A stretch of 64,000 bases of DNA from Panagrolaimus kolymaensis. Taxonomy: Eukaryota > Nematoda > Chromadorea > Rhabditida > Panagrolaimidae. Where the stretch lies: contig JAJQJQ010000050.1 of assembly GCA_028622995.1 (NCBI GenBank), positions 496,001-560,000 on the forward strand, in the 5' to 3' direction. Under the pieces are notes generated by a model. It searched no databases and was not told the origin of the DNA. It worked only from the letters and a program-made list of their open reading frames with translations. Made by a program: the position numbers and the translations under genes. Shown piece by piece: positions 1 through 11,076 of this stretch; positions within the stretch are counted from its first letter, which is position 1, and each line of letters starts with the position of its first letter.

Positions 1-27
1 GAAATCGACTTCTTCGAAATGTTCCAT
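1..27 (-). CDS. Start of an unidentified gene running off the left edge (partial)
   Basis: Read on the minus strand, an ATG at 27-25 opens a frame (MEHFEEVDF) that reaches the window edge without a stop. About ten bases upstream is an acceptor-like sequence ending in TTTCTAAG, which fits either a spliced-leader site or an internal 3' splice site; the frame is also open between that site and the ATG. Only nine codons are visible, so no family can be named. If real, the gene is transcribed divergently from the chromodomain gene that starts at 635, and the roughly 600 bp between them would hold both promoters. Confidence 0.35.
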
Positions 28-634
28 CAATGGTCGAATCTTAGAAAAAACGACTTTTATGTATTTGCTATCTCATGCATTAGCTTTTCGATTAGTTTAA
101 CAGTTTAATGCTTTGAAAAAAAAAAGAATGCAAGCAACGTGCGGAGAAAATATAAACAATTCTTTTATTTTCTTTTTTTTATACATTGATTTACTTTCTT
201 TTTTTGGTAAATTATTTGTAAATGTTGTCGTCAAACGAACATTTTTTTATTTGTAAATATTTACAACACTTTGTTGTTGCACTTTAGCATGTTTCAATTC
301 ATTATCTCTGTCCCTTTCTCTGATATCTTTATGGAATGGAATGGCATTACGTGGCAAAGCAATAAAATCGATATTATTTTGCAAAACTTTTAAAGATGCT
401 GTTTATAAGAAAAAATGGTGAAGTGCGAGATGGAGGCGTTAGCTATCACATAATTTGCGCGCCTTTTTGTCTTTAATTTGTTTGTGACCCATAAAACATT
501 TTTTTGCTACCCATCTGTTCGATTTTGGCGCTATTTTTTTTTTCTTGCTTAGCCATAGCTGCATTTTTTTTATTTTAGCTCAAATTAGCTTTCTTGCTTT
601 TATTATTTTGTAAAAAATATATATTTGTTCAATC

Positions 635-1875
635 ATGTCGTCGGCCGATGAAGCAGAAGAAGAATATGAAGTTGAGAAGATTATTAAAAGGCGCGTAAAT
701 AGAAGCAAAAAAGTGGAATACTATATTAAATGGAAGAGTACGTTTATATCATCAAAAAATTTTATTTAATAAACTTTAAATTTTTAGACTTCGATGAAGA
801 CCATAATACCTGGGAACCAGCAGAAAATTGCGTAAGTTAGCTCAACAATGGCCCGCTCCACATTAAATTAATGATAATATAATATTTTGGTTTATAGGAT
901 TGCCCAGAATTAATCAAAGCCTTTGAAAGTCAACGCAATGAAAAGCCAAAAGGCAAACCCAAAGTGGATGATGATGCTTCGCCACCAAAACCGACCGTGA
1001 GTAAAACACTTTTTTTCGATGAAATAAATAAAAAATAATAAGCAATGTTTGTATTTTTAGCCATCTTCCTCATCTCGACGAACCCGAACATCCACATTAT
1101 CCAAAGAACCATCCGAAGAACGTGAAAACGTAACTCCTCGAACAAGTGTAAGTTGGCATTTTTAGTGATATAAGAATATATAAAAACCAAAAAGGGTATA
1201 TTCTTACTAACCTTTATTTTAGAATATTAGTTTGCGTTTAAATTGAATATATATATGGGAATTTTTAGCCTCGCCAAAAACCAACCAGTGTAACAACAAC
1301 TTCTCCACGTCAAAACTTAAAGCGAACCAGTGCAATTTCATCCGCTTCTCGAGTTTATTTAGATGATGCCGAATCTTCTGGCTCTGAGGTTTGTAGCACT
1401 TTTATCTTTGATTTTTGAAGAAAAATATTCAAATATTTTAGTATCAAGCAAATTCAAGCGAAACCAAGCGAGCAAAGGCTTCAACCAATTCATCTCGTCG
1501 AAAACCCAAAGCCCCACAAAAAACAATTTACGATTTCACAAAAACTCCAACTCCTGAACCTGAAACAACTCCTGCAGTTGTAACAACAACTCGAACTCCT
1601 CGATCAGCCAAAGATACTCCAGCAAAGAAAGAAAAGGCTTTAACTCCTGCAGCTGAATGTCAACCATTAAGCTTTAAAGTTAAACGAATTGATGGAATTG
1701 CAGAAAGAAATGGAAAGAAAATGTTTTTGGTTACCACAACCAAAAATACAACTGAAACAGCACCAATTAAAAGCTTGGCAATGGTCAACATCGATGTAAG
1801 CTTTAAAAATCAAAACAAAGAAAAATTAATAAATTCTTTTAGATGGCTTTGGACTTTTTGATTCCTCGTATCTAA
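635..1875 (+). CDS. HP1-like protein with chromodomain and degenerate chromoshadow-like end
   Basis: Seven exons, 635-737, 788-831, 898-996, 1061-1147, 1269-1388, 1442-1795 and 1843-1875, join in frame to 279 residues. Residues about 10-60 are a chromodomain (EYEVEKII, YYIKWKNF, NTWEPAENC, CPELIKAF). The aromatic cage positions of HP1 are filled by Tyr, Trp and Phe, so binding of a methylated histone H3 tail is expected from the family. The centre is a basic, Ser/Thr/Pro-rich linker. The last 55 residues (FKVKRIDGIAERNGKKMFLV, then MVNIDMALDFLIPRI) resemble a chromoshadow domain, the HP1 dimerisation module, but weakly. Introns are 50-121 nt. A polyadenylation signal follows at 2008. The chromodomain is certain; HP1 orthology is inferred. 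Confidence 0.9.
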
Positions 1876-2007
1876 AAATGGGTGCTTTAACATTTATGCA
1901 ATGATAAAATCACTTTTTGTGTTTCAAATTTATATTTTTTATAACATTTAACTTTTCAATTTTTCTTTGGTTTCTATCATTTTTCTCAAAGTTTAGTGAC
2001 TATCTCC

Positions 2008-2013
2008 AATAAA
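2008..2013 (+). promoter_or_regulatory. Polyadenylation signal of the first chromodomain gene
   Basis: AATAAA lies 133 bases after the stop codon at 1875 and is followed by a second overlapping copy (AATAAATAAATA). No other copy lies nearer the gene end on this strand. Confidence 0.5.
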
Positions 2014-2017
2014 TAAA

Positions 2018-2903
2018 TACATAAAAATTACATCCAATGACATCGATTTTGCGAGAATATAATATACAGACAAGTAAATCATATACATTTCGACCATGCA
2101 AAACTAACAAAAATGTCAAATATTGATAGTGAGCGAACAAAAGAAGAGAAAGGCTTATGCATACACATACTAATTATTTTAAATCCCTTTACCAATAATG
2201 AATTTTGGTTTCATGGAATAAATTATTTTATATTTTCATTTTCGAAAAAACGTGTGAAAGAAATAAGAGAGCATCAGCAGAATTTTGCGTTATATGTGTA
2301 TATTTTTCTAAACTAATTGTTTTTTCACGCAATTAAAAAAAACAGTGGTTTTTTCTGACGTCCGTCATCATTATCCTCCTCATCAACGTCTTCTTCTTCA
2401 TAGTCTTCTTCATCTTCAAAAAATCTCTCTCAAACATGACTGACTTTGCTTAAAGTCAATCGTCTCACGCTTATCCTTACTCCATTCTTTCTTATGTTTT
2501 ATGTTTGCGCAAAAACAAAGAGTATCCCTCTTCCGTTTTTTTTTATTCTTCTGTTCTTGCTACTCATACTCTCAATCTCATCAATGAAAAAGAGAAATCA
2601 CTTTTTTAGCTTTTTTTTCTTCTTCCTACTTCCTCAAAGTTTTTATTTTTTATTTTTAATAAAGCTTGTTTTTTTTGTTGTACGAAAAAAAACTACTAAT
2701 GTCGTTTTCATTTTTAAGCTTCTGTATCACAAAATGATATTTTGTTATGTTTGCTTTGAAGCTTAGAATTAACACAACCGCGCAAAAATGTTTCTTTTTT
2801 ACAACTTTTTTTAGTTTTGTATTCTTTGTCTAAAATGATTCTGCTTCAGTGAAGCTGCTGAAGGAATATTTTTGGACTGACTGCCATCCTTAAAAAAAGA
2901 AAA
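2018..2903. other. Intergenic stretch, no gene seen
   Basis: Long T-runs give several short open frames (for example 2446-2766), but these lack an ATG in good context, splice partners or protein-like composition. A slightly GC-richer pyrimidine patch at 2355-2440 (repeated TCATC/TCTTC) has no clear function. Confidence 0.5.
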
Positions 2904-3416
2904 ATGCCAACCATGTTCAGATTGGCACGATTGGAATTGGAAACCATCGTAAAATTATTGAAACCAGATTTAGAAGAGAGTATTGTAAAAAGCTATGATT
3001 TGGATAAACTTAAATTAATAATTTCTGAATGGCTTTTATTAAATGATTTTTCTACTTTGCATTTATTTGAAAAAAATGCAAATTCTGAATGGATTCATCC
3101 AAAAGAAAATCAATGTGATTGTTGTTGGAGATTTCGAGTTGGAAGGAGAAAGCTTTCAAGTAATTTTTTGTTTGTTAGATATTTATATTCAAAATATATT
3201 TTTTAAGTTCCTTCCATTGATCGAAATCCATCTCCTCGAGAATCCCAAATGCTTTATTTTGGAGGCCCATGGGTTGTGGCACCAGACGCCGCAAATAATC
3301 ATGGAAAAGCCAAGCTTCGAGTTCGCTCACATCTTTTACATACATCTTATGAAAAGTCAGTTTACATCCGTAAATTAGTTTTCGATATTACAAAAGAAGA
3401 AAGTCACAATATGTAG
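2904..3416 (+). CDS. Two-exon gene, unrecognised; second exon BAH-like
   Basis: Exon 2904-3159 and exon 3208-3416 join across a 48-nt intron to 154 residues. The frame continues through the junction with ordinary residues and ends at TAG. The first exon encodes a Leu/Glu/Lys-rich, probably helical segment with a CDCCWRF cluster. The second contains YFGGPWVVAPDAANNHGKAK followed by SYEKSVYIRKLVFDIT. The pattern of an aromatic-Gly-Pro-Trp, a Pro and a His, then a hydrophobic 'KSVYIRKLV' strand resembles the middle of BAH domains such as those of polybromo. That resemblance is by eye only and the domain would be incomplete. Upstream exons could exist. The gene model is fairly safe; the family is not. 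Confidence 0.6.
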
Positions 3417-4662
3417 TTTTAGTGAAGCCTCAAATAATAAGGACAAATCGGAGTCAAAATGTTGCTCTTTAGTACAATTAAAAAACTCCTTTATGGCTTG
3501 TATATGTTTTGAATGTTGCAGAATAAATTAATTTTTATCAAAATTTATAGCTCGGCTTTACTGAACATATGAAAATGAAAGTGATAAAAATTATGAATTT
3601 TTTATTTTTGAAGTTACTCATGCTTAAGTTTTTATTTATTATACCAAATAACAGACGTTCATATCAGCCCTCTCCATAAGTTTTCATTCCACTGAGACAA
3701 TCATAAAACTTAACGGTTTGAAGTCACCGTCAAATAAAGCGTTGCATGTATAAAGTTGGAAAGTAACAAACAAAAAATTTGTTTTTACTTTTTTAATATT
3801 ACTATTTCTTTTTGAAAGTAACAAAGAATTGCAATAAATGCGAATTAATGATACTCTCCATGAAACACAGCAATAAAATAACTTGTTGATAGAAATATAT
3901 TTGAAATGGGCTGGCAAAGGATCTCCAACTTCAAGCTCGTCTGCTGCAGGCTTTGAAAAATGTTTTTTTCTTTCAAAATCTGTTTTTCTTCAGTGATTTG
4001 TATTAATTTTAGTCATAAGCTTTATGCTTTTATTTAGAATAAGTTTTTGCTTTTTAATTTACACTTCTTTTTTGATATTAACAAGAAATTTAAAAGACAC
4101 AAGTTTATGTTACTTTTAAAAAATCTCAGCTAATAGCTGATAAAAATTTTAATAAGCTTTGCAAATTTAAATAAGTTTATTTGATTTGTTTAAAAAACTG
4201 AAAGTAATATTTTTAAAACTTTTATTATTTTTACTTTAACCAACAAAATAATAGCACCAATGAATAAAAACAAATAATGAATTGCTACAAATAATAATAT
4301 TGGAATCTAACGATATAAATGAATAAGCTTTCATAGTTATTACTTAACATGAAAAGACAATGATAACTCACTGGGACATGGAGTTTTTGATAGATAAAAA
4401 AAAAATTTTTTGTGGCAAAATCGAAAAACGTTATACAAATAATCTCAGGAAAAATTTACAGAGTATTTTACAAAAAACTTAAAGAAAAAATAAAGAAAAT
4501 CGAGAACCATAGATTTTATTTTAGAAAATAAAAAATAAAAAATAAAAATGCACCTGTTTATCGCGTATTGTTTTTTTTGTTATAAGAAAGATTTAATTAT
4601 TGACTAATAATAAATGCTAATCTGTGAGAAAGATTTAAGGATTATTATATTTTTTATAAATT
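3417..4662. other. Intergenic stretch, no gene seen
   Basis: AT-rich sequence between the convergent ends of the 2904-3416 gene and the aminotransferase gene. Nothing beyond short chance frames (for example 3684-3917 on the minus strand) and A/T runs. Confidence 0.55.
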
Positions 4663-6770
4663 TCACGCAACAATTCTAGTCCATCCGGGCCAATCGATTC
4701 TGCCATATTGGATATCAATAATAGTATCATAAAGTCTTTCCATAATATTATATTTTGCTTCCATGGTTGGGATTATCATTTCTTCATGTTGCTTAGTTTT
4801 AGGATTTTTATACAAAATTCTTCCAACAGGTGATACAACACAAGCTGTACCAGCTCCAAACACTTGCATAACCTTGAAAAATAAAATTTATTAATAAATT
4901 TTGAAATAATTTTTTTTATCAAAATATTTTCTTGGTTTATGTATTTTCATCCACGAGGGAATTTTTTAAACTCTAAGTTTAAAAAAATCAAAAACAATCT
5001 AATACATCTCCTTTTTTATTTTATTTTTTATTTCTTTGAAAAACTTTTCTCCTGCAAAAAAATGAAAACACGTTGTTTTTCTTTTTCTTTTTTTTGCAAA
5101 ACCATTGTTTTGAAGAAAACAAAAAAAACTTACTCTTTTTTCTTTAAGACCACGTCTAAGTTCTTCCATAGTTGGATAACGTTCAGTAATTTTAAATTCA
5201 CCCCATGATTTTGCAATATCAATCAAAGAATTTCGAGTTACACCGGGAAGGATTAGGCCATCAGACAATGGAGGGGTAATCAATTCGGTTTCTAAAAAAA
5301 AATAACAAACAAATTAATCAAAGTTGTATTATTATTTTTATTGTAAAATTCTGCACTTTTTTATTGTTGTCATCTTTTTTTCTTGCACTTATTCCTTGAT
5401 GGGAGGCCTCATGACTTTTGTTATTTAAAAAAAACTTCGCTTTGAACCAAAAGAGCAATGATTACTTTGATTTCAGAAAAATTTTTAAAACAAAGAAAAA
5501 CATCGAACCATTTATTTTTCTCTCCTGGTTCGATTTTTTTTATTTGTTTTTGCAAAAGCTTCTCTGTCGTCTACTTTTTTTGATAACAACATTAAGGAAT
5601 TTAGAAAAAACATGAGAGAAAAAAAGTAAGTACCTCCTTGTTCATTTTTCCAAAATAAGAAAATATTCATTGTTCCAACTTCTGTAAGCTTTTCATCTTT
5701 ACCATGAAGCCATAAAACTTGTTGGCAACCAAGGGATGTGGCAATTTTGCCAATCATAATTGTTGGGGCATAGTTGCTAAAATTATAAAGATATATTCTG
5801 CAGATCTTTCGGGAATAAGCTTACCATCCCATTTTATATTGTCCTACACCACCTGGGAAAGCTCGAACATATTCAGAATCAGCAAGAAGTGAAATGGGTT
5901 TGAAACCTGTTGGATAATAAGCTCCAGCTGGGCCAGTAAGAACATAAAGTTTAGCTTCATGTGAATCAGCAACACCAAGAGTTGGGTCAGTTCCAATCAT
6001 GGTTGGACGAATGTAAAGTGACCCGGTGTTTGAATATGGAACCCATTCTTTTTCAATTTTAACCAATTCAGAAATAATTTTAATTAATTCATCGCCATCA
6101 AAATCCTGAAAAACAAGAAAATAAATTAATTTTATCAGATTTTATTTTTTGCATTTTTTGTTCAGAAAAAAAAAACAAAGTAGTCCCAAAGGAAATTATT
6201 TTAATGGAAAAAAGCATGGGCGCTTAAAAATTTCAAATAATTGCAACACTTATTTGAAAGTACTTACAGGAAGGGCTGAACGAGCGGCAGTTCTCCGCAT
6301 TCTTTCCATATTTTGTTCAGGACGGAAAATTCTAATTTTGTTATCAACACCTCGATAAGCTTTCATTCCTTCAAATAATTGAATGGCATAATGCAAAGTC
6401 TTTGCACCAGGATGAAGATTAAAATTATGTAAAGAAGATATGAGAGGTTTAGTCCATCCATGATCTATATGCCAATCAGCTTCCATCATATGATCAGAAA
6501 AGCTATGACCAAATTTAATGCTATCTACATTAGTTGGCTTTGGTTGCATTTGAGATGGTTCAGCTCGAATTATTTCTAATTCATCATACTAAAAATTAAA
6601 TTTTTAAAGGTAATTTTAACTTTTTTAAAAAGAAAGAAAAATCTTACATAGAAAGTTTCTCGCTTTTCTGGTGCACGAGCTGGTGAAGCCACTGAATTGT
6701 TTAATGGAGTTGTTGAAACCCATCTAACAATAGGTCCTTGAACATTTTTCAAAGTAATTGTACGAAGCAT
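4663..6770 (-). CDS. bcat: Branched-chain amino-acid aminotransferase, mitochondrial-type
   Basis: Six exons on the minus strand, 6770-6648, 6588-6268, 6105-5825, 5776-5634, 5291-5134 and 4872-4663, give 411 residues. The enzyme transfers the amino group between Leu/Ile/Val and 2-oxoglutarate using PLP. The N-terminus ([20 protein letters not shown]) is Arg-rich with no acidic residue, typical of a mitochondrial presequence. Visible family features are [20 protein letters not shown], the PLP lysine in [14 protein letters not shown], and the class-IV signature [11 protein letters not shown] with [10 protein letters not shown]. The mammalian redox CXXC motif is CVVS here, so the second Cys is missing. 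Length matches animal BCATs. Introns are 48-342 nt; the largest (5133-4873) is T-rich. Confidence 0.97.
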
Positions 6771-7728
6771 TTTATTAGTTTGTGGAAATAAAATTTAAAA
6801 AAGAGCTGAAATTAATTTAAAGGTTAGTCAAAGAAAGGAAAGATTAATTAATGAAAGGCACGCAATGGAACAAAAATCTCGCGACTATAACAAATTTGTT
6901 TTTTTTCCCATCTCGCAATATTTCCTTTTCCCAAAATATTACTCGTATACGGCAGCAAAGACATTTAGATAAATGGCGTTGAAAATATGTGAAACAACCA
7001 CAGTGGCGCAAAAATAAAAAAAAAACCCTTTATTCCCATCGATGTCGGTTTTTTTTCTTTAGCAAAATAGAGAGATATGACAGCCGCGATGATGATCGAC
7101 CAAAAGTCATTGTTGCTGCGCGCCACATTTTTGTTTGAAGAAAAAAAAAATGCCAAACGTTTCAAGTAACAACAGTTCAGTGGCAATTGAATGCGGTTAG
7201 ACTAAAGGAATTAATTTCTTTTTTGCTTCTTTAAAAAAATAGTTGTGATCTTTATGATAAGATAGACGACAATCATGGCGCCGCAGTATTTTTAAGTTTT
7301 AAATTTTATTTTTTTTTTGCGCTCCGCCCTATTTTTCCTTCAGTATGATGCGCCGCCACCGCTATGCTTGACTCTTCTCTCATCAGCATGATTGAGAAGA
7401 AGAAGAAAAAAATAAACGGATCCACGAGAAACAATCATAAAAAAAATGTTAAACTATTGTCACCAGCTTCGCCACGTGTTTTTAAAATTTAAAGTAAAGA
7501 AGCACTTTGAAGAAAATATAAAAAATAATGAAAAAAGTGATAAATATTTTTAACCTTTTTATAGAATTTACTACTCACTTTCGATAAAAATATTTATATC
7601 TTTTCCAATAAAAAAAAGGTTAAAAAAGGTTGGTCTTTTCATTAAAAATAGAGACGCGCATTTTTTTTATCAACAAAAAAAGGAAACCGAAAAAAAACGA
7701 AAACATAACAAACAAAGATAGGACGGCC
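6771..7728. other. Upstream region of the aminotransferase gene
   Basis: No gene seen. The first 200 bases upstream of the ATG are the likely promoter of the aminotransferase gene, but no TATA or other motif stands out. The rest is AT-rich with T-runs and leads into the hexanucleotide repeat. Confidence 0.5.
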
Positions 7729-8263
7729 AAGACGAAGACGAAGACGAAGACGAAGACGAAGACGAAGACGAAGACGAAGACGAAGACGAAGACGAAGACG
7801 AAGACGAAGACGAAGACGAAGACGAAGACGAAGACGAAGACGAAGACGAAGACGAAGACGAAGACGAAGACGAAGACGAAGACGAAGACGAAGACGAAGA
7901 CGAAGACGAAGACGAAGACGAAGACGAAGACGAAGACGAAGACGAAGACGAAGACGAAGACGAAGACGAAGACGAAGACGAAGACGAAGACGAAGACGAA
8001 GACGAAGACGAAGACGAAGACGAAGACGAAGACGAAGACGAAGACGAAGACGAAGACGAAGACGAAGACGAAGACGAAGACGAAGACGAAGACGAAGACG
8101 AAGACGAAGACGAAGACGAAGACGAAGACGAAGACGAAGACGAAGACGAAGACGAAGACGAAGACGAAGACGAAGACGAAGACGAAGACGAAGACGAAGA
8201 CGAAGACGAAGACGAAGACGAAGACGAAGACGAAGACGAAGACGAAGACGAAGACGAAGACGA
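7729..8263. repeat. Perfect (GACGAA)n hexanucleotide tandem repeat, about 89 copies
   Basis: The unit GACGAA repeats without a single visible interruption over about 535 bp and decays to GACGACGATAAA at the right end. Every frame is open on the plus strand (Asp-Glu, Thr-Lys or Arg-Arg) and several on the minus strand (Val-Phe, Leu-Arg, Ser-Ser), so the long open frames across it are artefacts. No splice sites or coding sequence join it on either side. Perfect identity over this length implies recent expansion or ongoing homogenisation. One strand is pure GA/C with no T; the tract is also far more GC-rich than its surroundings. Confidence 0.97.
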
Positions 8264-11076
8264 CGATAAATTCGTCCAAGGAGCAAGCAAATATCATTGA
8301 CTAACTAAATTGACTGACTGCTAAAAACCAAAGGAAGCAAACGAGATAGCTAAGAAAGAAAAAAAAATTGTGGCGGAAGGCGGAGGATGGGAGAAAAGTG
8401 GACGATCATCGTGACGCAATCCATCGATAAAGACCGATCATAACAATTTTCTTTTAACTTTTAAATCATTTTCAATTTATCTCGTGGGGTGAGAAAAAGT
8501 GGGAGAAAAAAAGCAAGCTAGCCACCTATTAAATAGGGAAAGAAGCAAGCGACAACACAAAAAAGGAAGAATGATGACATAATGAGCACACACAAGCACG
8601 AGACGCTAACCTTAAAAAGCTATTTTTGCTGTTTTATGTGAAAAACAATTTTTCTACTCTCACTCTCTCTCTTTCCTTATAAAACTGCCCAGTTTTAAAA
8701 TAAGTTGTTTGGACGCAATAGAAAGATGACCGGTAGGTCAAATTTGCGCATTATTGCGAAACAAAAAAGAGACTAAAAATAGAAGGAAAAAAGTTATTAA
8801 CCTGCCTCTTTCAACCTGTGTTTGTTGTTTCCTTTTATAAACTTTATTTTTTCTTAAGGAAAGTAATCAAGAAAAGAGAAGTGAGATCAACAAATTAAAA
8901 AAAAATATTTTCCAAATTAAAAACAATGAAAGGAAAAAAATTTTTTTTTCAATCGGGTGCTACTATTGCTGCCTGCATGCTTGTTTTTCCATTCATCGTC
9001 ATTTTATTTATTTTTTTATTTAATTCATTAAGGACATATGTATCAAAAACAACAACTTTGGTGCGTGCATTTGAATCTTGATTGTCGTCGTCGGGCAGTC
9101 AATCACAGCACCGTCGCCATGTGGATGTTATTTTGCTTAATGACTATGTTTTTCAAATAGCTAAATGACTAAATGATCAGTGCTCATTAACATTATTGTT
9201 GCAACAGCGCAAAAGAGCAAAAAGCATCTATTTGTCTCTGTTCTTTTTTTTCATGCTAAAAATTTTCGGGCAAAAAACAAACCGAAAAGTGTGTCCCGGT
9301 TTTCTTTTGCGGTCCAACCCAGTTTTTTTTCGAAGGGCAAAATCAAACAAATTTTTATTTGTGCAAAAAAAAAATTGAAGCAAGCAAACACGTTAAAAAA
9401 GGGTCAACAATCAACTAGGTAACAAGCGCTTTCAAGCAAAATCAAGAAAAATGAATGTCGGTTTAAAATGTTTGAATGAATGAGTGACAAGCAAGAAAAA
9501 TATTAAAAATGATAAGAAAAAGCTGTTTGTCAAGGAAAAATTTATAACTTGCAAAGTTACAGTAAATTCATGGCTAGAAAAAAAGTGAGAAGTTAACAGA
9601 GAAAAAATAATAATTTTAGGCTACAAAATACTTATCTAAAAAGTTTGAGTTCTTGGACTCTATGCGTTCTCAAAAAAAAGTTAACAGCTGCTTCTTTTTG
9701 CTTGCTACTTGCTTTATCGCGTGTTAGTTAGTTTTACTTGCTTTTTTTTCTTGCTTTTTACTTGATCGCACGTTTCTGTGTCTTTGATTTGCCATTCTTT
9801 CATCATCTTCCTCATGAGATGGGGCAAGAGACACAACGATCACAGATCACAAAAACCTTTTTTTATGATCGCTCTCTCAAGAAAAAATGACGCTCCACTA
9901 TGTATCACTGACTAAAAAAAATTATTTTTCTCTTTATATTTTTGTCTAGAAAAATAAAGAGAGAGAACGTGATAATGAATCTTTGCCCAATGAATAATAA
10001 TATTGGTCTCTCTTTTGAGAGAATGAAACATTCAAAAATATTGTACAAATTTAATGAAGAAAAATGAGTAACTACCAAAAAAGGAAATACACATTTCTTA
10101 AAATAAATATGATGAAAAATAAAATCAAAATACAGATACAAATACCCTGAGGCAAACGTAAAAAATGATAAAAAAAAGAATGACTTTATTTGAAAAAACG
10201 GTCAATTTTTATTTATTCAAACATATTTTTCCAGGATTTTTTTTTTCATTAGAAAGAATTTTTGCAAACAAATATCTCTAGATTTTTTTAATATTGAAGA
10301 TGGCTGACTGATTGGCGCCAAACCATTGCAGGTTAAGAAGAAAAAAAAGAAGAAGAAAAATGGCGCGCAAGAAAGAAAAAAATCCACCAAACCGCAGTTT
10401 AGAAAAGTGGGGGGAGATAAAGGAAAAAAGTTTTGCACACAAGCAACTGCTCTGAACATGTTTCGTTTTTGTCTTTTATATTCACTCAAACTTATGTCAG
10501 TCAGGTTAAAAATCCATCCATGCTTTCTTGCTTGCGTCATTATGATGGGTTTTTGAAGAAAAAAAGCATGATAATCGACATATTTTTTGAGCATTTTGTC
10601 TCTTGAATACTTGACACTTGAGAAGCAGCAAGCTAAAAAGTAAGAGCGGCGAACGAGAAAAAGTTTTCGATTCCACGTGCTAAATTTTTTTCAAAGACAT
10701 TGTAAAAAATTTAAAATTGAAGAGAAAAAGTTTGCTGCTGCTGATTCAAAAATCAAATATTTGTAAAAGAGGATTTTCTCTCTCCTTTTCTTTTGTTAAA
10801 ACAAAAGCGGGAAAAAAGAAGAATAAAAAATATTTATAAAAGAAATTTATTTTTTTAATGTTCGTTTCGTAGAAGAAGGTGCAATGCAAAAAAGAAATCA
10901 GCAACCGATTAAAAATAAAAATAATATAAGGATATGATGGAATGTTTTTTTCTTTGTGCAAAAGAAAATAATAAAAATAAGAATAAAAATAATAGGACAT
11001 TATTAACAACATCACAAAAACAAAAAAATATCTTAACAAACATATTTTATGGTCAAAATAAAGTGATAACAACATT
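8264..11076. other. Gene-free region after the hexanucleotide repeat
   Basis: About 2.8 kb of A/T-run-rich DNA. Open frames at 9180-9422, 9905-10141, 10217-10594 and 10746-11114 are made mostly of Lys/Phe/Asn from homopolymer runs, overlap each other on both strands and have no splice partners. I see no RNA gene. Confidence 0.5.

Noticed and set aside
7620..8304. Four open frames of over 200 codons across the hexanucleotide repeat
   Set aside because: They arise because a 6-bp repeat without a stop is open in several frames; there are no splice sites, normal composition or flanking coding sequence.
10217..10594. 125-codon minus-strand frame
   Set aside because: Built mainly from T-runs, overlapped by an equally good plus-strand frame, and no splice context.
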